From contig JAURWS010000028.1 in assembly GCA_030654835.1 (NCBI GenBank), forward strand, positions 1-55,733: a stretch of 55,733 nt of DNA, read 5' to 3'. A model generated the notes under the pieces. That model saw only the letters and a list, made by a program, of their open reading frames with translations, did not search any database and was not told where the DNA came from. The DNA comes from Gammaproteobacteria bacterium (GTDB lineage: Bacteria > Pseudomonadota > Gammaproteobacteria > Pseudomonadales > Pseudohongiellaceae). The position numbers were made by a program, and so were the translations under genes. Positions 10,789-20,122 of this stretch are shown here, in pieces. Within the stretch, counting starts at the first letter, position 1, and each line of letters starts with the position of its first letter.

Positions 10789-11775
10789 ATGACGGGAACA
10801 GTTGTGCAGCGAATCGTCCATGTGGCTGTTGGAGTCATCGTCGATGACGCCGGGCGCGTGCTGATCGCGCTGCGCCCCGAAGGCGTCCATCAGGGCGGGC
10901 TGTGGGAGTTTCCCGGCGGCAAATGCGAGCCCGGCGAGCGCGTCGAAGACGCTCTGCGCCGTGAGCTGCATGAGGAGCTGGGGATCACGGTGCTCCGTCA
11001 GCAGCCTCTGTGTCTGATTCGCCATCATTACGGTGACAAGGAAGTCCTGCTCGATGTCTATCGTGTCGACCGGTTCGCCGGGGAGCCGGTGGGGCGAGAA
11101 GGGCAACCAATCCGCTGGGCCAGCGTCGCCTCGTTGGAGCCGACCCGGTTTCCTGCCGCCAACCGCCCCATTATCCAGCGTCTGCAGTTGCCCCGGGTGG
11201 TTGCCATCACCGGTGCAGCACGCAGCGAAGAAGACTTCTTCGACCGCTTCACGCGACTGCTCGAACAGTCTTCCCCTCTGGTGCAATTGCGCTGCCCGGA
11301 ACTGGATAAGTCCGCTCTTCTTGAGCGGGCTGTGCGCTGTTTGACGCTTTGTCGTCGGCAGGGCGTTCGCCTGCAGATTAACGCTGATCCGTCGGTGATT
11401 GTCGGGTTGGATGTGGATGGTGTGCATGTCAATGCACGCACGCTGATGACCCTGAAGCAACGCCCCGTGGTCGATGCTCTCCTGTTCAGCGCCTCCTGTC
11501 ATGATCTTGCGGAGCTGCAGCAGGCCGAGACACTGCGGGCCGATTTCGTCTTCCTTTCTCCCGTCGCGGCGACTGCATCGCACCCCGGACAGACTACGCT
11601 CGGATGGCAAGCGTTCAGCGCCATGGCCTCTGCCGTGCGTGTGCCGATCTACGCCCTTGGCGGCCTTGGCGTGCAGGATGTGGATACCGCGCTGGAGCAC
11701 GGCGCGGCAGGGATTGCCGGTATTTCCGCGTTCTGGCCTGCAGAGTGTGAGTCAAGTCACCGCTTTGTCAGGTAA
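10789..11775 (+). CDS. mutT: MutT-type Nudix hydrolase fused to a TenI/ThiE-like domain
   Basis: Residues 1-130 form a Nudix domain with the complete box from GGKCEPGERVED through RRELHEELG (about 43-65), typical of 8-oxo-dGTP sanitation. Residues 135-328 resemble a thiamine phosphate synthase/TenI barrel, including LRCPELDKS, VHVNARTL, SPVAATASHPG and the phosphate-binding end YALGGLGVQDV...GAAGIAGISAF. This two-domain arrangement next to argJ and secA is widespread in pseudomonads; the role of the second domain is uncertain and it may not make thiamine. Start ATG 10789 is 22 bp after argJ. Confidence 0.88.
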   Translation: MTGTVVQRIVHVAVGVIVDDAGRVLIALRPEGVHQGGLWEFPGGKCEPGERVEDALRRELHEELGITVLRQQPLCLIRHHYGDKEVLLDVYRVDRFAGEPVGREGQPIRWASVASLEPTRFPAANRPIIQRLQLPRVVAITGAARSEEDFFDRFTRLLEQSSPLVQLRCPELDKSALLERAVRCLTLCRRQGVRLQINADPSVIVGLDVDGVHVNARTLMTLKQRPVVDALLFSASCHDLAELQQAETLRADFVFLSPVAATASHPGQTTLGWQAFSAMASAVRVPIYALGGLGVQDVDTALEHGAAGIAGISAFWPAECESSHRFVR

Positions 11776-11779
11776 TGGC

Positions 11780-11807
11780 TTGAATTTATTAGCTTTAGGC
11801 GCATAAT
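11780..11807 (+). promoter_or_regulatory. Candidate sigma-70 promoter
   Basis: TTGAAT (11780-11785), 16-bp spacer, CATAAT (11802-11807), placed about 60 bp before the start of the large secreted protein gene. Good hexamers in an otherwise non-coding gap. Confidence 0.45.
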
Positions 11808-11868
11808 TCGAAACGTTACCCAGGAGCGTGACCACATAACCGAAGACCGACCATCAAGGGACAAGGCA

Positions 11869-13947
11869 ATGACAGCAGGCAATTTCAGGACGCTTCTATT
11901 GAGGACTATCGGTTTGGAGGTGCTGTCTCGCCGTCCGCGCGGTACCGGCGGTCTTCGCAGGAGCTTGATGGCTGCCGCAATGCTGGCCGTCTGCAGTGCG
12001 GCTCTGGGAGATCAGGCTGTCATGGTGGATGAGGCAGTTCTGGTCGAGGCGAATCCCAAGGATGGCGAGCTTGCCTCCCGAGCTACCTATCAGACCAGTG
12101 ACGGCTGGGCAGTCACCAGTCCCACCTATATCGACACTGTGGTGATGGTGTTTGATTTTGGCACAACCAGCTCGGTCAGCCAGGCCATCGTCAATTTGCC
12201 AGTGGAGACGGTCTTCCCCGTCAACGCCAGTGCTCCGATGAAGTTGTTTGCGTTTGCAGATGACGGTGCCATTGATCTGTTCGACTACACCGCCGGTGGT
12301 GTTCGCCCTGCAGCCGAGTTCGATGCGGCGGTGGCTGCAAGTGCGGACGATGCCGCGACGCTGAGTTTCGATGTCACCAGCGTGGTGAATGCGATTCTTC
12401 CCCAGAGCCGCTTTGTCGGCATTCGCGTCCAGAGCAGTGCGGTGCCAAAAGATGTCAAAGCAGGTTTTCCGGTGTGGACGGGCGTGAAGTTCCGTCCGCT
12501 GTACAGCATGAATTTTTCCACGGGAACCCCGGCCCCGCTCCCTGTCGATCGTCCCCGCTTCGATGGTTTGACCTTGTCTGTCCCCGGGCTGAGTGCGCCC
12601 GGCGTCGGTGCTTTCAATGTGGTGATGACGCTGACCGATCTCGAAAGTTCGCAGTTCGTGCTGCGTTCTGCCTCCGACATCACACCTCCTGGGAGTATCA
12701 GCGTTCCTGGACGCAGAGGCATGAATTTGCTGGATTGCGCCGCATTCACAGCGCCTCCCGGCTCACAGACTCTGACTCCCGGTGCACCGGCGTTCACCTC
12801 CAGTACAGGGATGCTGGACGTGCCTTCGGTCATCTTCGGTGGTCGTGAATACAGCATCAGTCTGCAGTACGTCGCGGGCAGCAATCCGATGCGCTTCAAC
12901 ATGCTGTCGCTGACCGAAGTGCCTCCAGGGGCTGTCGCGCCAGAGCCTGCATTGGTGCAATTTGGCGGCAGCCTGATTACGGAACCTTCGCAGGATTTCA
13001 TTCCCCTCTGCCATGGTTGGGTCTTGATTGGAGATACGGCGAAGAATGCGCTGGTGGAGCGTAACGTGATTTCGGGCGAGACCGGTGCGACCTACAAGTT
13101 CAACACCATTCCCGACCAGATGCTGCTCGATGCCCAGTCCGGGACGGTTTACCTCACTACTCACCCCGCAAGCCAGCGCATGTATCAACTGGATATTCCT
13201 TCCGGGGCGTACACCTTTCACCGCCTGCGTGAGGGCGGCCGCGATTTCATTCCCAGAGACATGGCACTCGGCGAGGACGGCAAGGTCTTCACGTTGCTGT
13301 TCGATCCGGTATTCGAACTTGAGGAGGATGGCCCGGCGGAAGAGGGGTTGTGGATGGGGTTGTTCAATAACGAGGGGGAGCCCGAGATCGCCGCAATTCC
13401 TCTGTTGTCGCCGATACGGATCGAATACGACCAGCTCAAGAAACACCTGTTTCTGACCACAGAGTCCAACCTGGTGACCTTCGATTTCGATACCTTGACC
13501 CAGAGTCTGACCTTCGTCCCGGGCACCGACATTCCAGTGGGTAGTGGTTGCACAGACTTCAGCATTTCGCCGGACGGCGAGCGTCTCGCCTATGCCTGCC
13601 CGCAGGGCAACGAGGCGACGCCTCATACCAGCATCGTCGACATGGACCCCCGGGAATACTACGACTCGGATGGTGAATGGTTGCTGGAGGGAACGCCGGT
13701 AAGCGCGACTTTCGATAGTACCGGAGCAACGCTGATTGCCACCGATGGCGAGAAAGTCTACTTCTTCGACGCTGCCAAGCATCTACTGCTGAAGAGCTAT
13801 CCGTTGGGTTTCCCGTCTGGGGAAGTGGTAAGGAAGATTCGCCTGTCCAGGGATGGGAAATTGCTGCTCGTCTTCATGGAGGCCGCTCTCAATGCGGCCA
13901 CTGGCAAGATTTACTGGGTGCCGATGCCGAGCCTCACGCCGCAGTAA
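11869..13947 (+). CDS. Large secreted protein of unknown function, beta-rich
   Basis: I do not recognise the family. The 692-residue product has a long basic N-terminus followed by a hydrophobic stretch ending AVCSAALGDQA (about 36-49), read as a signal peptide; a later start near the internal ATG (MAAAMLAV) is possible. Residues about 50-200 resemble a DNRLRE/jelly-roll-like module (YIDTVVMVFDFGTTSSVSQAIV). Residues about 370-690 look like a beta-propeller, with repeated blades such as LLDAQSGTVYLTT, ALGEDGKVFTLLF and SISPDGERLAYAC. It stands alone between mutT and the minus-strand yacG, so context gives no function. Confidence 0.7.
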   Translation: MTAGNFRTLLLRTIGLEVLSRRPRGTGGLRRSLMAAAMLAVCSAALGDQAVMVDEAVLVEANPKDGELASRATYQTSDGWAVTSPTYIDTVVMVFDFGTTSSVSQAIVNLPVETVFPVNASAPMKLFAFADDGAIDLFDYTAGGVRPAAEFDAAVAASADDAATLSFDVTSVVNAILPQSRFVGIRVQSSAVPKDVKAGFPVWTGVKFRPLYSMNFSTGTPAPLPVDRPRFDGLTLSVPGLSAPGVGAFNVVMTLTDLESSQFVLRSASDITPPGSISVPGRRGMNLLDCAAFTAPPGSQTLTPGAPAFTSSTGMLDVPSVIFGGREYSISLQYVAGSNPMRFNMLSLTEVPPGAVAPEPALVQFGGSLITEPSQDFIPLCHGWVLIGDTAKNALVERNVISGETGATYKFNTIPDQMLLDAQSGTVYLTTHPASQRMYQLDIPSGAYTFHRLREGGRDFIPRDMALGEDGKVFTLLFDPVFELEEDGPAEEGLWMGLFNNEGEPEIAAIPLLSPIRIEYDQLKKHLFLTTESNLVTFDFDTLTQSLTFVPGTDIPVGSGCTDFSISPDGERLAYACPQGNEATPHTSIVDMDPREYYDSDGEWLLEGTPVSATFDSTGATLIATDGEKVYFFDAAKHLLLKSYPLGFPSGEVVRKIRLSRDGKLLLVFMEAALNAATGKIYWVPMPSLTPQ

Positions 13948-13962
13948 GCAACGCCGGTTGCG

Positions 13963-14148
13963 CTATTCATCCTCGTCCTCTTCGGGGAGTATGTTCTCGC
14001 CAGGGATCGTGTTCCTCTCACTTGCCCAGTCGCCAAAGTCGATCAGCTTGCAGCGACGTGAGCAGAAGGGACGATAAGGACTGGTCTCGGACCAGATCAC
14101 AATCTCTTTGCAGGTCGGGCAATTTACCTTCAGTACTCTTTCAGTCAT
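13963..14148 (-). CDS. yacG: DNA gyrase inhibitor YacG
   Basis: Small zinc-finger protein that in E. coli binds and inhibits DNA gyrase. The 61 residues hold the four zinc cysteines in CPTC and FCSRRC, the family sequence [11 protein letters not shown], and an acidic tail. The start at ATG 14148 aligns with the E. coli N-terminus; an upstream GTG at 14157 would overlap the coaE stop (GTGA). It ends the pilB-pilC-pilD-coaE-yacG gene string. Confidence 0.88.
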   Translation of the reverse strand: MTERVLKVNCPTCKEIVIWSETSPYRPFCSRRCKLIDFGDWASERNTIPGENILPEEDEDE

Positions 14149-14153
14149 GTTGT

Positions 14154-14789
14154 TCACTCTATCTGCCTTGGTGTTGTGCTCAGTGCAATGTAGGTCTGAT
14201 GCATGGTGCGCACCTTGTTCTCCAGTTGCTTCAGGTCGCCGTCATTGAGAATCACATCATCTGCTCTGGCCTGCCGTTGCGAGCGACTCCACTGCGACGC
14301 CATGATGGCGGCGACGTCTTCTGACGAGGCGCCGTCGCGCAGGCGGGTTCGCTCCACCTGCTGTGCTTCGGGGGCGTCGATCAGCAGAACGCGATCCGTC
14401 AGCGCATCCTGACCGGTCTCCAGCAACAAGGGTGACGACAGTATCGCGTAGGCCGAACCAGCCGTATGCAAGCATTGCGCTATCTCTTGACGGATCAAGG
14501 GGTGGAGCAGGCTTTCCAGCCATTGCCGTTCTGTCGGGTCCGCGAAGACACGTTGCCGGACAGCGGCACGGTCGAGACTGCCGTCGGGATGCAGAACCAG
14601 CTGGCCAAAATGCTCGGCGATGATTCGCAGTGCCGGTTTGCCAGGTTCCACCACAACGCGTGCCATCACATCGGCATCGACGACATCGACACCCAGGGCT
14701 TGAAATACCCGAGTGGCGACACTCTTGCCGCTACCAATGCCGCCGGTCAGGCCAACAATGAGTGGTGGTAGCGCGGCCGTGTTGTTCAC
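14154..14789 (-). CDS. coaE: Dephospho-CoA kinase
   Basis: Last enzyme of coenzyme A synthesis, phosphorylating the ribose 3'-OH. Walker [12 protein letters not shown] (about 13-23) is clear, followed by [16 protein letters not shown] and the LID-region motif HPLIRQEI. Length 211 is normal. The start is GTG at 14789, two bases after the pilD stop, so it is translated together with pilD. The order pilBCD-coaE-yacG is conserved in pseudomonads. Confidence 0.93.
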   Translation of the reverse strand: MNNTAALPPLIVGLTGGIGSGKSVATRVFQALGVDVVDADVMARVVVEPGKPALRIIAEHFGQLVLHPDGSLDRAAVRQRVFADPTERQWLESLLHPLIRQEIAQCLHTAGSAYAILSSPLLLETGQDALTDRVLLIDAPEAQQVERTRLRDGASSEDVAAIMASQWSRSQRQARADDVILNDGDLKQLENKVRTMHQTYIALSTTPRQIE

Positions 14790-14791
14790 TG

Positions 14792-15691
14792 TCAGCTCGC
14801 CATGGTGGAGACATAGAGCCGGGTCAGCGCATCACCCCACAGCATGGCGATGAAGCCAGCTCCAGCCAGATACGGCCCGAAAGGTATTGGTATGTTGCGA
14901 TCCCGTCCGCGGAACAGCAGCAATGCAATGCCCACCACCGCTCCGACCAGCGACGACAGAATGACGATCAGCAGCAGACTTTGCCATCCCATCCAGGCGC
15001 CGAGTGCACCGAGTAACTTGAAATCGCCGTAGCCCATGCCTTCTTTGCCGGTCAGTAGTTTGAATACCCAGTACAGAGACCACAGTGACAGGTAACCGAT
15101 GATCGCACCCAGCACGGCATCTGCGGCGCTCACAGTGGTTTCCGGAAGCAAGGTGTTGACCAGCAAGCCCAGCCATAGCAGGGGGAGCGTGATATTGTCG
15201 GGCAGCAACTGATGATCGAAGTCGATCATGGTCAGCGAGATCAAACTCCAGGTCAGCACCAGAAAGGCCAGCGAGAGCCATGTAGCACCGAACTGCCACG
15301 CGACGAGTCCTGAGAGCGCGCCGGTCACCACTTCGATAATCGGGTAGCGCATGGAGATGGGCTTCTGACAGTCGGCGCATTTGCCGCGCAGCAGCACATA
15401 ACTGAGGATCGGAATGTTCTGCCAGGCACGTACCGGGGCATTGCATTGCGGGCAGTGTGAATCGGGCTTCACCAGATTGAAGACCTTGTGCTTGGCAGTG
15501 GGGTCGTCCTTGCTGAACTTCTTTTCGTCCAGCTCAAGAAACTCGCAGCACTGCTGTCGCCAGTCGCGCTGCAGCATCACCGGGACTCTATAGATCACCA
15601 CGTTCAGGAAACTGCCTACCAGGAGTCCGAGAACGATGGAGAGTACGATCAATACCGTCGAGTTGTTCGCAATCAGGTCAAGCACTGTCAT
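14792..15691 (-). CDS. pilD: Type IV prepilin leader peptidase / N-methyltransferase PilD
   Basis: Inner-membrane aspartic protease that cuts and N-methylates prepilins. It has an N-terminal helix, the cytoplasmic zinc domain with CPQC...CADC (about 77-105), then about seven hydrophobic helices. The GxGD-type catalytic motif is GMGYGDFKLLGALGAWMG (about 216-233), with the second aspartate in LTMIDFDHQLLPD. Length 299 is typical. The substrates are probably the two pilins at 19127 and 19666 and other pseudopilins elsewhere. Confidence 0.95.
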   Translation of the reverse strand: MTVLDLIANNSTVLIVLSIVLGLLVGSFLNVVIYRVPVMLQRDWRQQCCEFLELDEKKFSKDDPTAKHKVFNLVKPDSHCPQCNAPVRAWQNIPILSYVLLRGKCADCQKPISMRYPIIEVVTGALSGLVAWQFGATWLSLAFLVLTWSLISLTMIDFDHQLLPDNITLPLLWLGLLVNTLLPETTVSAADAVLGAIIGYLSLWSLYWVFKLLTGKEGMGYGDFKLLGALGAWMGWQSLLLIVILSSLVGAVVGIALLLFRGRDRNIPIPFGPYLAGAGFIAMLWGDALTRLYVSTMAS

Positions 15692-15712
15692 GAATGTCTC
15701 ACTTGCATGAAA

Positions 15713-16942
15713 TTAGACGACCTGACCCAGCTGGAAGATGGGCAGGTACATGGCGATCATGAGGCCACCGATGAGCGTGCCCAGCACGGACATGATGAGC
15801 GGTTCCATGAGGCTGGTGAGGCCATCGACGGCGTTGTCGACTTCCGCCTCATAGTAGGTCGCACATTTGTCGAGCATGCCATCCAGCGCGCCAGACTCTT
15901 CGCCGATGCCCACCATCTGCGTGATCATGACGGGAAACAGCCCGGTGGTGCGGATAGCGAAATTGAGTTGCTGCCCGGAACTGACGTCATCCTTGATTTT
16001 CTTCGTGGCGGTCGAATAAACGATATTCCCCGTCGCACCGGCTACCGAATCGAGTGCATCCACCAGTGGTACACCGGCTGCGAACGTGGTCGACAGCGTG
16101 CGGGTGAAGCGGGCGTAACAGGATTTCTCGACGATGGGACCGATGATGGGCAGTTTCAGTGCGAGCCTGTCCACCGCATTGGCAAAGCCTTTGTAGCGCA
16201 GCCGCGCTTCTTTGAACGCATAGGTCGCAATCACCAGGATGACGATGACTTTCCACCAGTGGGCGATGGCCAGATCGGAAAGACCGAGTACGAACAGTGT
16301 AAATGCGGGAAGGTCCGCACCAAAGCTGGAGAAGGTCTCCGCGAATTGTGGCACTACTTTGACAAGCAGGATGCCGGTGACGACGAGAGCGACCACCACG
16401 ATCGCGATCGGGTAGTTCATGGCCTTCTTGATCTTGGACTTGAGTGCTTCGGTTTTTTCCTTGTAGGTGGCGACACGATCCAGCATGGTCTCCAGGGCGC
16501 CGGACTGCTCACCGGATTCCACCAGATTGCAGAACAGTTCGTCAAAATAACGCGGGTGTTTGCGGATGGAGTCGGCAAAGTTGTTGCCAGCGGCCACGTC
16601 GTCACGCACTGAGCGCACCAGTACGGCCATGGAGGGATTCTCAAGGCTGTCGCCGACAATCTCGAAGGACTGCACCAGCGGAATACCGGCCTTCATCATC
16701 GTTGCCAGCTGGCGGCTGAATATGGCGATATCACCGGGGGTAATCTTCTGCTTCCTCGGTCCGAACAATTCTTTGGGCTTGCGCTTGATCTTGGTGGCAA
16801 TCACTCCCTGCTTGCGCAGCTGAGCCTTCACCAAGGCCTGACTGGCGCCGGGCATCTCGCCCTTGGTTTTCTTGCCGTTCTTGTCCGTGCCAATCCACAG
16901 GTATATGGTCTGGCTGGAGGGAGTTTGTGCTGGAGCTGCCAT
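15713..16942 (-). CDS. pilC: Type IV pilus inner-membrane platform protein PilC
   Basis: Platform protein of the pilus machine that works with PilB. The 409 residues contain two GspF-type domains: about 75-195 (FSRQLATMMKAGIPLVQSFE) and about 275-400 (FTRTLSTTFAAGVPLVDALD), each followed by hydrophobic helices. The start ATG 16942 is chosen because GGGG lies 6 bases upstream; an in-frame TTG at 16960 lacks that spacing. It lies 45 bp after pilB and 21 bp before pilD. Confidence 0.94.
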   Translation of the reverse strand: MAAPAQTPSSQTIYLWIGTDKNGKKTKGEMPGASQALVKAQLRKQGVIATKIKRKPKELFGPRKQKITPGDIAIFSRQLATMMKAGIPLVQSFEIVGDSLENPSMAVLVRSVRDDVAAGNNFADSIRKHPRYFDELFCNLVESGEQSGALETMLDRVATYKEKTEALKSKIKKAMNYPIAIVVVALVVTGILLVKVVPQFAETFSSFGADLPAFTLFVLGLSDLAIAHWWKVIVILVIATYAFKEARLRYKGFANAVDRLALKLPIIGPIVEKSCYARFTRTLSTTFAAGVPLVDALDSVAGATGNIVYSTATKKIKDDVSSGQQLNFAIRTTGLFPVMITQMVGIGEESGALDGMLDKCATYYEAEVDNAVDGLTSLMEPLIMSVLGTLIGGLMIAMYLPIFQLGQVV

Positions 16943-16987
16943 GCTATACCCCGTAAACAAATACGTAGTCGATCTCGTTCAGTCGGT

Positions 16988-18688
16988 TCAGGTGACCCGA
17001 TTCGCTTCTTCCAGACTGGTCACGCCGCTAGCCACTTTCAGCAGGGACGATTGTCGCAGACTGTTGAATCCTTCCTTGCGTGCCTGGTCAGCAATTTCAA
17101 TGGAGTTGCCGTCCTGCATGATAATACGCGAAATGCCGTCCGTGATGGGAACCACTTCATAGATTCCCAATCGCCCCTTGTAGCCTTCGTTGCAGGCGTC
17201 GCATCCAACGGGGCGGAAGAGCTTCAATGTCGGCAATTGTTCCGCTGTGAATCCCGCCTCCAGCAATACGTTGTCGGGGAGCTTCACGGGAGTCTTGCAG
17301 TGATTGCAGAGCCGTCGGCAAAGGCGCTGGGCGATGATCAGTGTCACCGACGTCGCGAGGTTGAAAGCGGGGATGCCCATGTTGCGCAGGCGCGTGAGGG
17401 TTTCCGGGGCGCTGTTGGTATGCAGGGTCGAGAGTACCAGGTGGCCCGTTTGTGCCGCCTTGATCGCAATTTCGGCGGTCTCCAGATCGCGAATCTCGCC
17501 CACCATGATGACGTCTGGGTCCTGGCGCAGAAATGCTCGCAGAGCTGTTGCGAAAGTGAGGCCGATTCTGGCATTGACCGGTACCTGATTCACGCCCTCC
17601 AGGTTGATTTCCACCGGATCCTCTGCGGTCGATATATTGGTCTCTGGCGTATTGAGGATGTTCAGCCCTGTGTAAAGAGAAACTGTCTTGCCACTGCCGG
17701 TGGGTCCCGTCACCAGAATCATGCCCTGACTCTGTTGCAGTGCATTCATAAAGAGATTTTTCTGCCCGTCTTCATAACCCAGTGCGTCGATGCCCAATTT
17801 CGCGCTGCCCGGGTCCAGAATTCGCAGCACAACTTTCTCTCCCCACAGGGTGGGCAGAGTATTGACCCTGAAGTCGATGGCCCGTGTTCTGGATAGTTTT
17901 ATCTTGATGCGGCCATCCTGAGGCAGGCGCCGCTCTGAGATGTCCATTTGCGACATGATCTTCAGGCGCGACGCAATGCGGTTGGCGATGTTCAGCGGAG
18001 GCCGCGCGATCTCCTTGAGGATGCCGTCGGTTCGGAAGCGGATGCGGTAACTCTTCTCGTAAGGCTCCACGTGGATATCCGAGGCGCCTGTGCGGATGGC
18101 ATCGAGCAGCACTTTGTTGACGAATCGCACGATGGGCGTCTCATCCGCAGCATCGACCGCGTCATTCGCCATAGCGCCGGAGTGTGCCATCTCGACATTG
18201 AGGCTTTCCAGCTCGACATCGTCCAGCAGGCCGAGCAAGGCATCGCTTCCTTCCATCTGCTCGATCACCAGATCGATGGCGGGCGAGAGCTTGTTCTCGT
18301 CGACGATAATGACGTCGGTGCTCAAGCCGGTGTGGAATTTCAGCTCGTCGAACGCGCTGATATTGGTTGGGTCAGAGGCAGCCAGGAAGAGGCGGTTGGC
18401 GCGGCGGAACAGCGGGAGCACGCGGTGCTTGCGCAGTAGTTTCGGATCGACCAGATCTCTGGGGCATTGCCGCAGATCGAAGGCCGACAGATCCAGCAGT
18501 GGTGCACCGAACTCCTCGGACGCGGCCATCGCGATGCGCCCGGAGTCGGCAATGTTGTGCTTTACCAGATGAGTGACGAAGGGGATCTTGTCATTGCGTG
18601 CCAGTCGCAGTGCCTCCTCGGCCTGCGACTGGGTCAACAGTCCGTCGGTCACGAGTCGCTTGGCAAGGCCACTGAGGGTAATGGACAT
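16988..18688 (-). CDS. pilB: Type IV pilus extension ATPase PilB
   Basis: Hexameric ATPase that powers pilus extension. The 566 residues have an N-terminal GspE/MshEN-type domain (about 1-165), the Walker A GPTGSGKT (about 326-333), the Asp box and Walker B regions (ISTAEDPVEINLEGV, LRQDPDVIMVGEIRD), the His box (QTGHLVLSTLHTN), and the zinc tetracysteine CNHC...CDAC. It is the first gene of the minus-strand pilB-pilC-pilD-coaE-yacG set and is divergent from pilA. Confidence 0.96.
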   Translation of the reverse strand: MSITLSGLAKRLVTDGLLTQSQAEEALRLARNDKIPFVTHLVKHNIADSGRIAMAASEEFGAPLLDLSAFDLRQCPRDLVDPKLLRKHRVLPLFRRANRLFLAASDPTNISAFDELKFHTGLSTDVIIVDENKLSPAIDLVIEQMEGSDALLGLLDDVELESLNVEMAHSGAMANDAVDAADETPIVRFVNKVLLDAIRTGASDIHVEPYEKSYRIRFRTDGILKEIARPPLNIANRIASRLKIMSQMDISERRLPQDGRIKIKLSRTRAIDFRVNTLPTLWGEKVVLRILDPGSAKLGIDALGYEDGQKNLFMNALQQSQGMILVTGPTGSGKTVSLYTGLNILNTPETNISTAEDPVEINLEGVNQVPVNARIGLTFATALRAFLRQDPDVIMVGEIRDLETAEIAIKAAQTGHLVLSTLHTNSAPETLTRLRNMGIPAFNLATSVTLIIAQRLCRRLCNHCKTPVKLPDNVLLEAGFTAEQLPTLKLFRPVGCDACNEGYKGRLGIYEVVPITDGISRIIMQDGNSIEIADQARKEGFNSLRQSSLLKVASGVTSLEEANRVT

Positions 18689-19126
18689 AGGTCGTCTGTG
18701 TTGCCGGACCCTGTGGAGGGTCTATCGGTGGAAGGTCGTGTACAGACCGGGATATGACTGGAGTATAGATTATCATCGAGGTTCGGCATAAGACAGGCGC
18801 AGACATTGATTGGCGGTTTTTCGCACAGGGACTTTGCAATCAGTTCGCAGCAAGAATTGGTCGACAAGCGACTCGTTGAGGTAGTAACTGACAAAAAATG
18901 TCAGTTTGTGGGTGTGTCAATTTGTGACGGGCTTATCAGTCCATTTTTGATGAAATTTCTCTGTGTGTTTTTAACATTATATTTTTCAGTATGTTAAGAA
19001 AATAATTTGTGGAATCGCAAAAGTTGGCACAGGATGTGAAGCGTGCTGCGGTAACCGTTTGAGAACAAGGCGGGAATGTGTCGGACCAGCCGGTCCAAAC
19101 CTTTTGCAAACCCAAGGAGAACACCA
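18689..19126. other. Divergent pilB-pilA intergenic region
   Basis: 438 bp without a gene. The part at 18945-19015 is very AT-rich and may hold the pilA promoter, but no clean -35/-10 pair stands out. A perfect inverted repeat, AACTGACA (18886-18893) and TGTCAGTT (18899-18906) with a five-A spacer, is a candidate operator. A good ribosome site AAGGAGA (19114-19120) precedes pilA. Confidence 0.5.
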
Positions 19127-19549
19127 ATGAAGATGACAGCACAGAAACAACAAGGCTTCACCCTGATCGAATTGATGATCGTGGTTGCGATCATCGGCAT
19201 CCTGGCCGCAGTGGCCCTGCCTGCCTACCAGACTTACACTCAGCGTGCAACCTTCTCTGAAGTAGTACTGGCTAGCACTCCATACAAGAGTGCGTTTGAA
19301 GTGGCAGCGCAAACCGGCCGTCTTACTGCACTTGCTGATGCCGATGCTGGGACCAACGGTATTCCTGCAGCTGCTGGCGCTACTGGCGACGTATCTTCCG
19401 TCACCGTGACTGATGGCGTTATTACTGCGACTGGTCTCGCAGCGTCTTTCGGCGGTACAGCCTACACGTACATCCTGACTCCTGGCGGTGTTGCCGCTCC
19501 TATCCAGTGGACCACCACTGGTACCTGTCTGGCTGCGGGCGTCTGCTAA
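19127..19549 (+). CDS. pilA: Type IV major pilin (PilA)
   Basis: Prepilin of 140 residues. The leader [10 protein letters not shown] is cut before [20 protein letters not shown]; Glu5 of the mature pilin is present. The globular part is small (about 95 residues) and ends with a C-terminal cysteine pair (GTCLAAGVC) forming the D-region loop. The start ATG 19127 follows AAGGAGA with 6-bp spacing. A strong terminator after it suggests that it is made in excess of the downstream second pilin. Confidence 0.93.
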   Translation: MKMTAQKQQGFTLIELMIVVAIIGILAAVALPAYQTYTQRATFSEVVLASTPYKSAFEVAAQTGRLTALADADAGTNGIPAAAGATGDVSSVTVTDGVITATGLAASFGGTAYTYILTPGGVAAPIQWTTTGTCLAAGVC

Positions 19550-19558
19550 TAGCCAAAT

Positions 19559-19596
19559 GCGGTCTGATGTCGCGTTTGCTCCATCAGACCGCTTTT
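19559..19596 (+). terminator. Rho-independent terminator after pilA
   Basis: GCGGTCTGATG (19559-19569) pairs with CATCAGACCGC (19582-19592), an 11-bp perfect stem, 12-nt loop, then TTTT. It separates the first pilin from the second and probably lets only part of the transcripts continue. Confidence 0.85.
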
Positions 19597-19665
19597 CAAT
19601 ATCCTGGCTCGCCATCTATCCTGAAATCAGCGCCAACCTCGTAATCCAGGTCAGGAGACTTCGTT

Positions 19666-20073
19666 ATGTATGCTACCCGCCAACATTCAGGATTTACGCT
19701 GATCGAGCTCATGATCGTCGTGGCGATAATTGGCATTCTGGCCTCCGTTGCCATGCCTGCCTACCAGACCTACACGCAGCGCGCGCGCTTTAGTGAGGTG
19801 ATCCTCGCTACTGCCCCCTTTAAAACCGCTCTCGGAATTGCGATACAAAGTGGGCGAATTACAGCACTCGCCGGAGCTGACTCCGGCACCAATGGAATTC
19901 CCCCGACTCTGGGTGCGAGTGGCTGGCTGGCCTCGGCAGAAGTTGACGAGGGTGTCATCACCGCGACCGGTACCGCTGAAGTGGACAACCATACTTACAT
20001 GCTGACGCCGTCTTTGGTGCCACCGGTGCAGTGGACAGAAAGTGGCACCTGTGTCGATGTGGGGCTGTGTTGA
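19666..20073 (+). CDS. Second type IV pilin, paralogue of PilA
   Basis: A 135-residue prepilin with leader MYATRQHSG, mature start [20 protein letters not shown] and Glu5. It is clearly homologous to the pilin just upstream along its whole length ([12 protein letters not shown], then A-D-x-GTNGIPP/A) and also ends with a cysteine pair (GTCVDVGLC), but the globular part has diverged. It may be an alternative major subunit or a minor pilin. It lies 116 bp after pilA, beyond the terminator, and 49 bp before the accessory gene. Confidence 0.88.
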   Translation: MYATRQHSGFTLIELMIVVAIIGILASVAMPAYQTYTQRARFSEVILATAPFKTALGIAIQSGRITALAGADSGTNGIPPTLGASGWLASAEVDEGVITATGTAEVDNHTYMLTPSLVPPVQWTESGTCVDVGLC

Positions 20074-20122
20074 GTAGTCTGAGTGCCAACTGCAGTTCAG
20101 CACTTCTCCGGACCACCCCTTC

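Noticed and set aside
19035..19065. Possible sigma-54 promoter upstream of pilA (TTGGCACAGGATGTGAAG)
   Set aside because: The -24 GG is present but the base pair expected at -12 is GA instead of GC and the TTGC box is missing; another near match at about 18811-18825 has a 9-bp instead of 10-bp GG-GC spacing.
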